A stretch of 64,000 bases of DNA from Paracentrotus lividus (Eukaryota; Echinodermata; Echinoidea; Camarodonta; Echinidae): assembly GCA_940671915.1 (NCBI GenBank), contig CALNVZ010000641.1, forward strand, positions 10,147,966 to 10,211,965, read 5' to 3'. The position numbers were made by a program, and so were the translations under genes. Shown in pieces: positions 1-14,300 of the stretch (positions within the stretch are counted from its first letter, which is position 1; every line of letters begins with the position of its first letter). Below the pieces are notes generated by a model. It searched no databases. It worked only from the letters and a program-made list of their open reading frames with translations, and was not told where the DNA came from.

Positions 1-292
1 AACATCCCTGTCCATCTTTCTTGCTACCCCTCTCCAAACCCAATCATACTCCAATCGCAATGCAGATAAGATTGGAGAAAAAAAAACTTGACCAGGATAA
101 ATCATTAAAATCAATCATCTGCATACTATGTACCGGTACACTTGATGTACTTCATACATTGTCTCATGTATGCACAGTATGCAGAATGCAACTTACATAT
201 TACTGGCGATTTTCTTTCTTTGTCCAAATATTTTCAGACTGTCTAAGATATTTTCCACCTCACTTCCTTTTAATGATCTCTAATCTTTACAG

Positions 293-371
293 GATATAGA
301 GAGACGTACACCGATCCATGCAGCAGCATTCAGGGGAGAAGCTGAGATTGTAGATCTACTCGCAGAGTGTG
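293..371 (+). CDS. ANKRD28: ankyrin gene, first visible exon (about repeat 2)
   Basis: A tttacag acceptor precedes codons reading DIERRTPIHAAAFRGEAEIV, matching the ERRTPLHAAAYLGDAEI region of the family near residue 40. The exon is 79 nt and ends with one base of a split Gly codon before gtacgt. The previous exon with the start Met is not in the window. Confidence 0.88.
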
Positions 372-3300
372 GTACGTTGCATGTCGGTAGAAGGGAAAAT
401 AGATCAGGATCCTGGCAATTGCCCAACGAATATTGAAGAGCCTCAAATTATAGAAGAAAAAAATTCTATGTCTATCAAAATTTAAAAATAAAAACAAGCA
501 AACAAAATGGGATTATGTCAGGTTCTATATCTTCTAACCACTCAAACAATTTAGGGTTTGCCAAACTCAGTCCGTAGTGCACCTGTCTTGCAAACAGGAG
601 GTCTTGAGTTCAAATCCCAATGGAATGCCGTTTTCTTTGCTCATTTTTTCATTTTTTTCATGAAATCATTAAATGAAATATTAAAGAAAAATTAATCTTC
701 TTGAATAAGAAAATGAATTAGGGTTCGTAAATCTGAGAATTTGAATAGGATTTGTTAATACGAGAATGAAATAGGGTTCATTATTCTGAAATTGAAATAA
801 CCCTTTTCCATTTTGAATTAACAATCCTTTATTTCAGATTAATGAAGCTTATTTACACTGTAATTGTTGAAAATCCAACATATCACTTTGGACTTGACAC
901 ACCCAAGTTTATTTTCAGGGAGCCATTGGACTCACAAGCTGTACCCAGTGTTTTTTTTTCTATTATTTTTTTGGCGCATTCTTGTTTTTAAACAGTTGAT
1001 ATTAAGTTGATTATTTTGTGATCATTTCCTTTAAAAGTAAGACATGCAGGGTATAGGGCTGACCCAGACACTGTAACTTACTACATACTTTTCCTTCAGT
1101 GAGTTTGATGTACTTGTCTCTTTAGAGACTTCTATCACATTCTCAATATGTGCCCATACATCACCTAGATTTAATCCTTTCGCTACCAATGCAATAATTG
1201 TAATTTCATGAAACCGTCATTTGGTACAAATTCTCCAACATCCCAATGTTGAAACTTGAGTCACAAAATGGTTCTAGGACAACTACATGTATCTCCTAGA
1301 CAATTACTCCTGGATAACTACCCCTTGTAGAAAATCTACCACCCTAACCCTACACGTTAGGAGTAACCATATTTCTGGGAGGGAGTTATCCAGGTGATAT
1401 ATTTAGTTGTCTTAATACATGTATGCACAAAATTAACGCACGTTTTTAAAGAGTCAAGTAAATTACACGTGTATCGCCTGCAACAGGAGATTCTTTCCCC
1501 TACATTTACTTTACACTTGTATTATATTTATTAAAACTTCAAATAAACTAACTCTTGACTGCATTTGTCTAATTCCCAAGTTAATACAGTCCTTCAGTTT
1601 TCTGATGTAATATTTTGAATTATTTTACCTTTGCTAAGCCTAAAACTTTTGCTTTTTACTACAATAATCAGATCTAACTTTTAACAATTTAATGAAAATT
1701 GTAATTCAGATGCGTTGAGAAAGTTTTTATTGCGATTTGAAAGTTCAATGTCAACCAACTATAAATGTTTCTTTGAACAGGTGAATGAGTGAATACTAAG
1801 GATAGCAGATGGCTGTTGCTTCAAAGAGTCAGGTGAGATCAAAGTACATGGTTAAAACTGTGGGTTGTGGTTGGTGATTTTGGTAGGGGTGGATAAAGTC
1901 ATTACACTCTCAGTGTAAGTTAACTGACAGTAAAAGTCTGGAGATGAAAAAGATATATGTTTTGAGTTCTGGGCCCCCGTTGCATAAAAGCTTACCATTG
2001 ACTGTACATGTAACTCTGCCTTCAATGGTAACTACATCCATTCAAGGATACTTTATGTGCTATTGATGGCAATTTATGGTAAGTTTGGTGCAAATGAACA
2101 CTGTTTAGACATGTACCATATTGAATGCATATTACCGTAAATTACCGTGTATAAGGCGCACTTTTTTCCCACCATTTGACAATGCAAAGTCGGGGGTGCG
2201 CCTTATACACAGGTACAAGGAAGTGTCAAAATAAAAATTTTGAACTTCTGAGCTTTGAATGTGTAAGTTATCTTCTAATAAATATCAAAACTTTAGTACG
2301 TATATTTGCCGGTTACTAAAATCAAAACATACATTTCTTGATTTTTTTTAATTAAAATTTTTAAAGCAAACTAAAGTTTTTATTCTTTAACTATAATTAT
2401 GAACAATTAAAAATATTTTCCTCCCTGAATTTGGAAGAATTTTGATTAAAATACAGACTATAATAGCTTTATTGTGCATGGAAAATGCTCTTAGATGACA
2501 GTACTTGTGATCGATCGTAATCGATCGTAATCGTTTCTCCTTAAACTTAATTTTCTGGTTTTAATTTTCTTCTTAAATTTTTTTCTTTTTTTTTTAAACA
2601 TTTTTTCTCACTATTTTGGCCCCAAAAAAATAGATTTTAAAACCCAAAATGCATTGACAATTTTTCTGCTATTTAAGAAGAAATGGGGCCAAGTTATTTT
2701 TATTATTTTATATAGTGTTATTATAATCGTTTTTAATCGTAATCGGAATCGGAATCGTTTCTACTTTTTTTTTTAAATTCATTTTTAGCTCTTTATGCCT
2801 TAAATCTGTATGATTTTTTGCTTTAATATTTTCCCCAATATTAATTAATATACTATATAAAATTGAAACCTGATAAAATGTATTTCTTTGGGATGAAATA
2901 ATTAAATTATCTTTTTCTTTTACAAGAATAAATTTGTAACTATTAAAAAATAATTATAAATTAAAAATAAATCTGGTGACTTTTCTTTACAATTGGTAAG
3001 TTGCGATGATGAAATAATTATTGGCACCTTCCGTGAAACTTTTTTTTTTTTTTAAGACCCCAAAAATCGGGGTGCGCCTTATACACGAGTGCGCCTTATA
3101 CACGGTAATTTACGGTAATTGGTTCATGATTAAATTGAAATGGTTAAATGATATTGGTCATTTCCCCATATTTGTAATGAAAGCAGCTGTATTTATTTAT
3201 TTATTTATTTTTTTTTTATACGGTGGATGTCAACATATATGCAGGTATATCATTAAACAGTAATACTCTTCCTGCCTAAAATACTTGAGCAGTATATATT

Positions 3301-6300
3301 TCAATGTAGCTCATATACTCAACATATGCTGGCTTCTGTTCTTGCAACTATTCTATTTTATAGACATGACTCATACCATAATATTGAGGTATATTTTTAA
3401 CCTACATTTGTACTTTTTAGCAGTTGTTGCCATGACTCCTCTTTGTAAAGAACTTAGAGGTTTGGCATAGGTTATCAGAATCAATAGGAAGCGACAAGAG
3501 GTTTGGGAAGGGCTATAAGATATAACATTTAAAAATCCATTAGGAAATACAAGTCATAAATCCAAAGTTTTATATCCATTTTAGAGTTTGTGGTTTAAGA
3601 ATGACCAAAATATGCTTCTAAGATGAAAAAAAAAAAAAAAAAAAATAGTGGAATCTTCTTTTATTCAAGATCAAGTACATTTGGGAAATATAAAACATTG
3701 GACTAATATGGTAAGGCTAATAACAAAATTGAAAAACATAACAGGGGAAATGAGTCCCAAATCATAACGTTATCCACTATGCGCTTTGTCTTGTTTTGTG
3801 AAGTTTTGGAATGTGAGGGCTATTGACAAATTTTAAAATCCTTTGGAGAAACAAGTCGTAAATTAAAAGGTTAATATCCATTTTAGGGTTTGTGGCTTGA
3901 GAATGACCAAAATGTGGTCAGATGAAAAAATAGTGCAATTATATATTTTATTGAAGATAATGTACATTATGTACATTTTGGAAGTATAAAACTGCGACTA
4001 CTATTAAGCGAGCTACAAAATTGAAAAAACGTAACAAGGGAAACAAGTCCCAAATCATTATAAGGTCATCCACTTTGCGCTTTGTGTCGTTTTAGAATGA
4101 CCCGACTGCTGGAAAGACTTGTCTGTGGTTTGTATAATCTGGTATAATTAAATACCGTCTGCTGATAATCTTTGAGGAAATGAGTCAGCTTTCCCTGGGC
4201 TGGCTTTCCGTCCCTTTGCCTATTGCCTAGTTAAATAGAAACTATCCGCTCAAACTTTGGAACTCACCCAATGAATAAAATGAACATGAAGGTTAAATCT
4301 GTTATAGCTTAAAACAAGAATGATAAAGTTTTCCCCGGGCCAGCTTCCCGTTCCTTTGCCTGTTGTCTAGTTAAATAGAAACAATCCTATCAAACTTACG
4401 ATCACTAGACTACATTAATAACATGAAGGCAAAATCTGTAGAGCTTAAAATACATGTGAGAATGGAAGTAGGTTTCCAATTCTGATTTCCTGTCCAGGCT
4501 CTGCCTACAGTACATGTAGGCCATATTGCCTAGTTTGAAATAGAAACTATACTGTCAAACTTTGGAACATGCCCACTCATTGGCTGTACATGTACATGAA
4601 GGTGAAATCTGTCAGAGTTTGGAGTTTTGAACAATTGGGTAACTTTGTAGGTAGGGCTTCCCTTTTCTTTGCCTATTTGCCTATTACCCACATTGTACAG
4701 TAGAAACAATTCTCTATAACTTTGAACCTCATACTTCCCTCACGGCTACAATGTATGTATATTGACAGGAAAGTGAAATTTGAAACAGATTCCAGGGCTG
4801 GCTTCCCATGTTTTTGCTTATCGTGTTCCTCATTGGAATAATATGTGAAATCTTTAACAGCTACATGTACATATAAAAACTACAAAAAATGTTGGTTTTC
4901 TATGTCTGGCCTACCCTCCCTTTCCAGGGCCCCGTAACACAAAGGTTTGCGATCAATTGCAAATTTGAAAGAAGCATTGCCATTGGTCACTGATCAGTCA
5001 TTTGAACAAAAATTACATGCAACAATGATTGTGATTGGTTATTGCAACTTTGCGATTGATTGCAAACCTTTGTGTTACGGCGCCCTGGTCTATATAGAAA
5101 CTGTCCTCTCAAACATTGGAACTTTCTGGGTTATTGGCTATATTAACATGAATCTGCTTGAGCTTGAAATAGAAATGTTTAGAAACATGTGTTTACATTG
5201 AACAAAGCCCAAGTATGTGATTAGGATATATCTGCATGAGTGGATACGAGGTATTTTATTGAAAATGTCTATATTTGTACAGCATTACTAATAATAATCC
5301 CTTGTTTGATAGTACAATAGAAGAACACTAAAGGATACAAATTTGTACTGGGGAAAAATTGATATAACATACATGTCAGAATAACCCATGACAGATGAAA
5401 CGATAATTTCTTCTACTTCCATATACAGTATGTTGTACATGTAACACCCAATTGATATCAACATTGCCGTTGATTTAAAGTTCCCTTATCTCTATTCAAA
5501 TAATGTGTACAACTCACTGAGCTCAGTCAATTGCAATCATCTATGTTTGATTTCAATCAGGAATGTATAGAAATATTGATTAAGAAAATATATATATATA
5601 TATAAAAAAGAAAAACCTGAATATTGATGTTGCACATAATGTGGTTTTATTGCTTGTTTTTAGTTATTATGATTGGACAGCTTGTACATTGCTTTAAAAC
5701 TGATAAACATATTAAACATAATCTTTTTTTTTTTTTGCTAATTTTTTTAAAACCAAATTATGATGCGACTGCCAGTAAGTGCTTAAAAACCAATGAAAAT
5801 GTATCATGTAAAGAGGTCAAGGTGATGTTACCCACAAATTATTGACATTTGGCCAACACATCCTGTTATGGTTTTTCTCTTTTCTTAAAATTTTTTTTTT
5901 TTTTTTAAATTTGATGCCTGCAAATTCAGGGCATTTGGGGGGGGGGGGTATAAAGTTGTTGATATATGTCAAAAGTATAAAATGTTAAATGCCAAATACT
6001 TAATTAAAGCAATCTTTGGCCTGAGGGATCAAAAATTTGTTTGCAAATTCTCAAATTTGCATGGTGCAAGATAAAATGAAAAATGAAGACAAATTTATGC
6101 ATCAGATTGAGAATTACAAGATAACTTATTTTTCATTTCCCCCCGTCTTCAGACCACTGTGCGAGTCCTTCTAAAGCACAATGCAGACATCAACGCGAGA
6201 GACAAGAACTGGCAGACGCCTCTCCATGTTGCTGCTGCCAACAACGCTGTGGACATCGCTGGGATGCTTATACCTCTCCTATCAACGGTCAATGTAACTG

Positions 6301-9300
6301 ACCGGGCTGGACGCACTAGTCTTCACCATGCAGCCTTTAATGGCCACGTAGAGGTAATGTATAAGTAATATGTTTAGATTTAGTTATATTGTTCAAGTTA
6401 ACCTGACCAACAGCCCTTAGAAACACCAGTATGAAGCGCTAGCATAAGTGTAATTGTTACTACTATTGTTATGAAGCTAGAATTTTTAATACATCTGTTA
6501 AATACAAACTCTTTTACCACTGATATCGACGGTCAATGTAAAAGTAACTGACCGGGCTGGACGTACTAGTCTACACTATGCATCCTTTAGTGGACACGTA
6601 GAGGTAAACTTGTATCCAAGACATGCACCTAATATTTAAATAAGGATAATATTGTCGAAAACATCTCAGAATTACTCTCGGAGCAGAGTTTTTCAAAAAT
6701 TTAAGAAACATACAAAAATAATGGCTCAGACAGTATGTCATTGGCTTTCACTGATATTTTAACTGATTGCATAAAAGTCTTGACCTCGTCATTCATGAAA
6801 ATTTCTATATGAATATACAGGCTCGAATATACAGTAAATTTTTTATGGCCGGGGGGGGGGGGGGTATGGATTTATTCTAGTAGTATGTATTCCTCTTGGT
6901 TTCTTTATACCTTGTGACTTTTAATATTTCAAAGGTCTTGTTTATAATATCATATGGCCGCTGGTATCTTTTATTTTTCTCTTGTAGATGGTGAAGCTTC
7001 TGGTTGCTAAGGGAGGAACCATCAATGCTCAGGACAAGAAGGAAAGAAGACCTCTTCACTGGGCATCCTACATGGGTAAATATAATGACATTAATCTCCC
7101 AGTGATTGTATGACACATGCTCTGACAACATTTTCTCTGCAGACAATTAGATTCATTTCTTAGGGAGGGACCATTAATGCTCAGGATAAGAATGGAAATC
7201 AATTCATTCAAACTTTAATTTTCCAAGTCATCAAAAATTACCCAAAGCATACATGTACTTGAGTTTATACAATCATAATCAGTTAAAATTTATCGATAAG
7301 GATAATAGGACATTATGAGAAGGCACAGCTTGTACTTCCCTGTTTCAAACACTAAATGACTTTAAAACTTGGACAATGGATATAGCATTATACCTAACCA
7401 AACCCCAAATGTAGTCTTTACTCAACTGTAACCAACCCAGGCCCCAACCTTATTCAAATGTACATCTCTCTTTGGTATATAAGACCTTCTTTTAAATATG
7501 AATGGCCCCCACACTCACTCTGTCTCCTGTTGCGCAGGTAATCATGGGTTTTCTATAGGGTTTTCTTTACAATGTGAATGACTCCCATTGTCTCTCTCTT
7601 ACAGGTCATGTTGATGTAGTTCAGCTCCTAATAGAGAATGATGCTGATATTGGTTGTCGGGATAGGAGCCTGTTCACACCACTCCATGCAGCCGCTGCTA
7701 GTGGGCAAGTCAGCGTAGTTCGGATACTCCTTGAACATGGTGCTAAGGTAAAATGAAAACCAAGAAAATGAAAGTAATTGTGATGGTGGTATTATTTATA
7801 TTCTTTGTGAATGGTATTGTTCTAACTAATAAACAGTGAAAAAACTTTTGTAATTACATTTGTAACACTTATTTGATTTATGAATTACCGGTAGAAAGAA
7901 GAAGAAAAAACAATGAATATATATGTTTCCTTTACTTTTAGAGATTTTTTAGTGTAGTGATCTAATCTAGAGTAAATGAAGATATAGACATAGAACAGTC
8001 ATATAACTGCCAGAAAATAAGAAACTATTGCAAAGCTAACAAGGGTAAAAGATAAAGCATTTTTTCATGATCAGGGTTAAAAGCGATTCATTCTTTGCAT
8101 TTTGCAGCTGAAAAAAATATCTTCAGGCTTTAAAAATGATTTAAGGTTTGGTGCTTCTGCTCTTATAATTTATGATTGTGATTTGCAACAGGTTAATATG
8201 CAAAATGCTTAATATGGGAACACATGTCTTGACATTAGCTTGATTTCAGGAAGTGTTGTTGATATTTACAATGTACATTGTGATTCTATTCAATTAAAAT
8301 TTAATTATTTTCCACTACCATAAATTATTGTGATGATTTGTTACAAGTTAACATGCTGAATGCCTGTGGGAACGCATCCCTTCACAAAGCAATGACTTCA
8401 AGCACTGGTCTTATGATTTATCTATGTTTTGTTACAGGTTAATATGCCTAATGCATGTGGTAACACACCCCTTCACACACATTGTAGCAATGGTTTCAAG
8501 CATTGGTTTTACATATTCATTGTGATTGTGTTTTGTTTCAGGTTAATATGCCAAATGCCTGTGGTAACACACCTCTTCACATAGCCAGCTTAAATGGAAA
8601 TGATCTGGTGCTGAGAGAGTTAATTCAACACAATGCTGATATCAACGTTCTCAACAATAAGGGACAGGTAGAATTTTTATTAACTCATCGGGTACCAATG
8701 GTTTCAGTGATTTAGAAAGTGAATTCATGGTTAAATCATCATTCCTGTTGTGGTCATGAGAATGCATTTTTTAAGAAACTTTACTAAAGTGATTGGGACA
8801 GGTTGATAAATATTCACTGAAGAATTGTTTTGTGCTGTGGGGCTTTGGAAACACCAAAATGATTGGGGAAAAACAACACCTAAATTTTTCTGATATTCAC
8901 ATGCACTACACACAGAAATTCATGTAAGGGACTACAAAAAATGTTTGGGCCTCACAGTTCAGCTGTTTTTGTTTGTTTTTTTTTCTTCCAATTTAGGCTA
9001 GTATGACGAGCAATCCATGCCGGTGGACCTATAATATTCTTCTTAAAAACACATAAAAATGATTAACTTAGATGAAAATAAAGCCTGGAGCAGTTGTTAA
9101 CACCAAAATTTAGTGCTATGTAAGCCTGTACAGTCCTCAAGTCTTGTTGGTACCCTAGTACTGCTTTGGAAGAACATTATTGTAATCTGTAGAAAGTGGA
9201 CCATCAACAAATGATCCTATTCATCCATTGAATGACCCATTATCTCAATAAAAAAGGCCTCACCAGCATGGGCTTACTATCAAAGGTCTATAGTGAATGA

Positions 9301-11111
9301 AAGGTCTATAGTGGGGCTAGTTTACATTGTACATGTACAATGGGTAGGGGCATAAGAAGGGATTATCCTAATGCTATTGTGTGTTGGGCTGTAATGGGGG
9401 TGAATTCACTGCAAGAACTAGACATTTCTTCTTCACAACATGTTTAATGCAATGGCTACAACTGGTCGTGCATGTCTTGTGGCCTGTTTTTTTTTTGGGG
9501 GGGGGGGGGAGAGGGGGGTAGGCTGTCGACCCCTGCGATTTTTTTTGCACTTTGACATGGCTATAGCAATGTGTGTGCCTTAATATTGTATTGGTACTTT
9601 TAGCCAATAATAACTCAAAATTTATGATAACAATTTGAATTTGTAATGTGCTCATAACCAAAATTTTTCAAGCAAAGTGCTAAATTTTTATATATAAAAA
9701 AGTATTGCTCAGACAAATTGTGTATTTCTAATGGGTAAGAAAGCAATGATCGTGTAATTAAATTGTTACCTCAATAAATTCTATGCCTTTCCCATCTCGA
9801 GGTCTTAAAACTAGAACTGTTTATTTCCATTTTTGTCGAAATTCGGTTAAGTCCACCAAATTCCTGTGTATCCATGTGTGTTTGTGTGCCAGAACTGTCT
9901 TTGTCCTCCCAGGACATACACAGTTCAGGCAGTATTGCAGATGTGACAGACAAATGACTATGAATATACTGTATTTTCGCGCGATTAATTTTTCGCGCTG
10001 AGCGGCCTCAAAGAATGTTCACAGGTTCTTGAATTCGTGCTACATGTTCGTTAGCACGCAATTGAACGCTCTCACTTCATGCGTAAATAAGTATGATCAT
10101 ATATTCACTGGTTTTTAAATTCGTGCCTGCCGATCTTCGCGGGAAAACCGCAAAAATTAATGTACTGCGAATATTTCCACTATTACAGTAAAGAAATTTG
10201 GTGGACTTCAAAAATGGATTTAGAAAGTTCTCGTTTTAAGCCCTCGATCTTACCTTACTCCTGTCTCTCTTTTCACACCTGCAGACCCCACTCCACCTGG
10301 CTGCTGTCTCACCCCACGGGGGCATGTGTCTAGAGTTCCTCATCGGTCGAGGGGCAGAGGCTAACATCCAATGCAAGGATGGGCGTACCCCTCTTCATAT
10401 GATCGCCCTTCAGGGTCACTATCCTAGAGCAGAGAGCCTTATAGAGAGAGGTGAGAATGGTAGTGGTATTAGTAGAAGCAGTAGGGGGTACACTTCTAAC
10501 TGGATGCTGTTTCACCAATTTGTTCGTAATTTTGCGAACAACACTACTAATGACTAGTGATCATTTCTTCTGCTAAATGATTGAGAATGTGATCACTATA
10601 GAATTCAAGAACATGTTCCAGTTGTTCGTAAAGTCATTCGTAACTTTAAGAACGACTTGATGAAACACCATTAAGGTCCATCACTTCGGACCCGCAAGTG
10701 CAATGCAGAGGGTTGAAACCCTTCTCTGTTACCCCTCTTCATAAGATCGCACTTCAGGGTCACTATCCCAGAGCCCAGAGCCTTATAGAGAGAGGTGAGA
10801 ATGGTAGTGGTATTAGGAGAAGCAGTAGGGGGTAATCTTGTAATTGGGTGGTGTTTCACCAAGTTGTTTGTTATGACTAGTGATCAGTTCTTCTGCTAAA
10901 TGATTGAGGATGTGATCAGTATAGCATACCAAGAACATGTTCCAGTTGTTCGTAGAGTTATTTGTAAGAGAGAAGTGACGATGGTAGAGGTATTAGCAGT
11001 AGGGGTTAATCTTGTAATAAGTCCAGAACTAGGGACCTCACAATGTCCTCCTGTTACCCCTCTCTTCCTACATGTACAATGTATGCTCTCTCTTTAGAGT
11101 CATCTCCTTAG

Positions 11112-11146
<35 letters not shown>

Positions 11147-11306
11147 GAGGATGGTAATAGTAATAGTGGTGGTACTAGTAATGTTATCAGAAACAGTGTT
11201 AATCTTCCACAAGGTCCATACCATGACCTACACCTTCCTTGATGACAGTTTAGAAGATATGCCAAAACGAGTTCCATCCTTTGAATAAAGAGGAAAACTG
11301 ACCAGA

Positions 11307-11338
<32 letters not shown>

Positions 11339-14300
11339 TAATTAAACTTATATAGCACCTTTTCCGTGGAATACAAAGCGCTGCACTGCTCCCTCAGGGA
11401 AATTCAAAATGAATGATCAGGGGTATGAAGGATACAGATATGTTTTTAAATTAGATTTGAAGGAGGTAAGTGTCTTGCTATTTCTAGATGAAGGGAGCCT
11501 ATTCCAGAGCCTATTCCAGAGATGAGGAGCAAGTGATTAAAAGGAATCTTCATTGGACTTGGTCACTATCAGGGTTTATTAAGGGTTTCATTTTGATGGT
11601 TATTGTAGACCACTCAATGGGAATGATACATTCTGTAGATTAGTAAAGATCGCAGTACGTTTTAAATTTCTTCCACTTTCCCCCTAACCTAACCTTCTCT
11701 CCTCATGAAACATATACAGACATTTACTAGTACATTGTTCCCTACTCCTCTTTCTAATGTTCTGCCCTATCACTTTATAGTTAATTGATGAAATCCACTC
11801 ATTTACGGTAGTTGTGTTTATTTTCCTCTTTTTGATAATGTAAGAATGATTTCTTTATCTAATGAGAGTAAACTTCCATGTATAAGACCTTATAAACTTT
11901 GAGAGGGAGGGGGATGGTTGCGATGCTTTGACTTTTACAAGCACATGCCTTAAATTTGCATATTTCTTTTACCTCGTGTTAAAGTCTTATTACTGAACTT
12001 GACCCTGTTGCCCCTACTTCAGAATCGTTTAACTAGACAGATTACCTTACTTTATAGCACATTGATAACAATTTCAAAAGAATTATATATTATAATTATT
12101 ATTATTGTTATTGTATATATTTTTTTTTCTTTATTGGATATATGAAAGAACATTTCATGTGATTTAAGTTCAGTTGAAAATAGATTGATGTGCACTGTAA
12201 CATGAAGAGTTATGATTGATTGCAAATTTGAAACAACCGTCCTGATTGGCTCTCTGTGAGACTTTTATGCAAGAAGTCTATGCAAGAAGGATCCTGATTA
12301 GTTACCATCGATTTACAATCGATCATAACTTGGTTCTAGGTCAGGGTCTTGATTTTGTGCATGTGCATATGGGAGGTATTTTGGCCTGCATGGGTGTAGA
12401 ATCCCCCACCTTCCTCCTTCTCCCCCCCCCCCCTCCCCCACCCCATTCCCATGTACCATTGATTCTAATGGTATTTGATTGGTGTAGATATATTCCTTCT
12501 AAGGCATGGGGTCAAAGGTTATGACCTCCAATACAGCATGAGTAGAGCATGAATAGTAGGAATATTTGAGAGGGCATGATCTACCTTTAATCTGTAATTC
12601 TCTCTCCCTATGAATGCAATGGAATAGAAGTTATGTTGATTCGAGACGATGATCCCGATGGCCTTTTTGGTGAGGAATACTTCTCTGAAGTTTATCGAGA
12701 GATTCAGTGGCCTGTTTCTCGACACCATCATACATTGTAAGTCTAAGTTCTTGGACAACCCATAGGCACACGTGTTGTAGAATTAAGACACATGTCAATG
12801 GGATGTCCATGAACTTAGACTTATGACGGTTTAGAGAAACAGGGCCCCAGAGTGGCATGTGGTTTGGGTCATTTTCTTTTTCTCTGGGTGTTAGCTGGGT
12901 ACAAGGAGAAAAATGGTGTGTTTGCTACCTTGAAAATAGTCATTCTTGTGAAGGGTATAGGGCTATTCCTTTGTTTTTTAAAGTTTTATTTCAATATTAA
13001 ACGTTTCTGCAAATTGTTTTGAAGAGGTAAGTATTATACACATATATGTAATTGTTTGTTTTAAGTGTTCCTCGATATTTAAATGAAATCAAAGAATTTT
13101 GGTTTAATTTAACTGTTTTTAATGTGGAAAGGTGAAAAGGCACTTTGTTGATTGCAGAGAGTTCTTTTTTTTTGTATTATATTTTTTTCCAAGCTTTTAG
13201 TTCAGTCTCTCATCAACTTTCACTTGTGTACACACTTCTTTTTATTATTTTTTGTTCAGTCAGAAATGTATGCAAATTATAAAATGGGACAAAATAATTG
13301 TTCACTGTTCAATTTTGAATTAATTCATTAACTAAAATTGGATTGGGTTTAAAGGATACATACATGTCCAACAATATATTTACTTCCGCACTGATCACGC
13401 TTTGATCACAAAGAACCAAAACAAATGGTTCGTTATTATTATCGTAAAATCAATTCAAATGTTCATTTATTTCATGCAAATATGTGCAGTAATGTCCTGG
13501 CATACTCAAGGAGATATATGCACAAACGTGTGTGAATGTTTAAAAGAGTATTGCAGTTTATGCAGTAGATGTGGGTAGTAAATCAATTATCCATTACTGG
13601 ACAAAAAGTTTGCATACATTTCTGAAGATGTATTCGTGAACTGTGCTAATAACACTAATCTTTTCCATTCCTTTCTGTATAGTTGTCCAGCTTCTGTTAG
13701 ATGCTGGTGAGTATTGGATATCTTAATCTCTTGGGATTATCTTAATCCCTCTCAAATCTTTAGATTATTGAAAATAATCAAAATATGGAATTTCAATGTG
13801 AGCATCAATGTTTTGTGAAAGCAATTCACTCTAAATTGTAAAAGGCTTATTTTGCCTGTATTTTGGCTTTTTGTTAGTCCAAATAGTTTATAATTTGATA
13901 TCATCCCTCTCAAATTTTGAGATTATCTTAATTTCTCTTAAATCTCGATATTATTGTAAATAATCAAAATATCAATTTTTTTTTTTCCAATGTGGACATC
14001 TTTGTTTTATACAAATAACTCCTTATAATTTTTGAAAAGCTTATATTGCCTTTGTGGAAGTGAAAATAGTTCAGTTTGCTCTATTCTGGAATGTTAATGT
14101 GAATATGACTGCTGTATAAAAGCAAGACACTCGAGTTTGTAAAATGCATATTTTGCCTTTTGGTTAGTTCAAATAGTTTATAGTTTGATATCGGCTCTAA
14201 CCAATACAAGTATATATTTTGGAATACTGAATGTCAATGTGAACATTGCTGTTTTATAAAAGGCAGTCACTCAAATTCGTAAAATGTGTATTTTGCTTTT

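Larger units (their letters stand above)
372..1780 (+). other. intron with dispersed repeats
   Basis: The intron holds a degenerate tRNA-like SINE (554-650) and a dispersed repeat (1268-1415). Between and around them it is AT-rich and nothing else is recognised. Confidence 0.6.

Noticed and set aside
3421..3470. Possible intact ankyrin exon 2 (reads M-T-P-L-C-K-E-L)
   Set aside because: Only TPL matches. It lacks the VNAKD part, the phase and the length needed, and runs into a stop.
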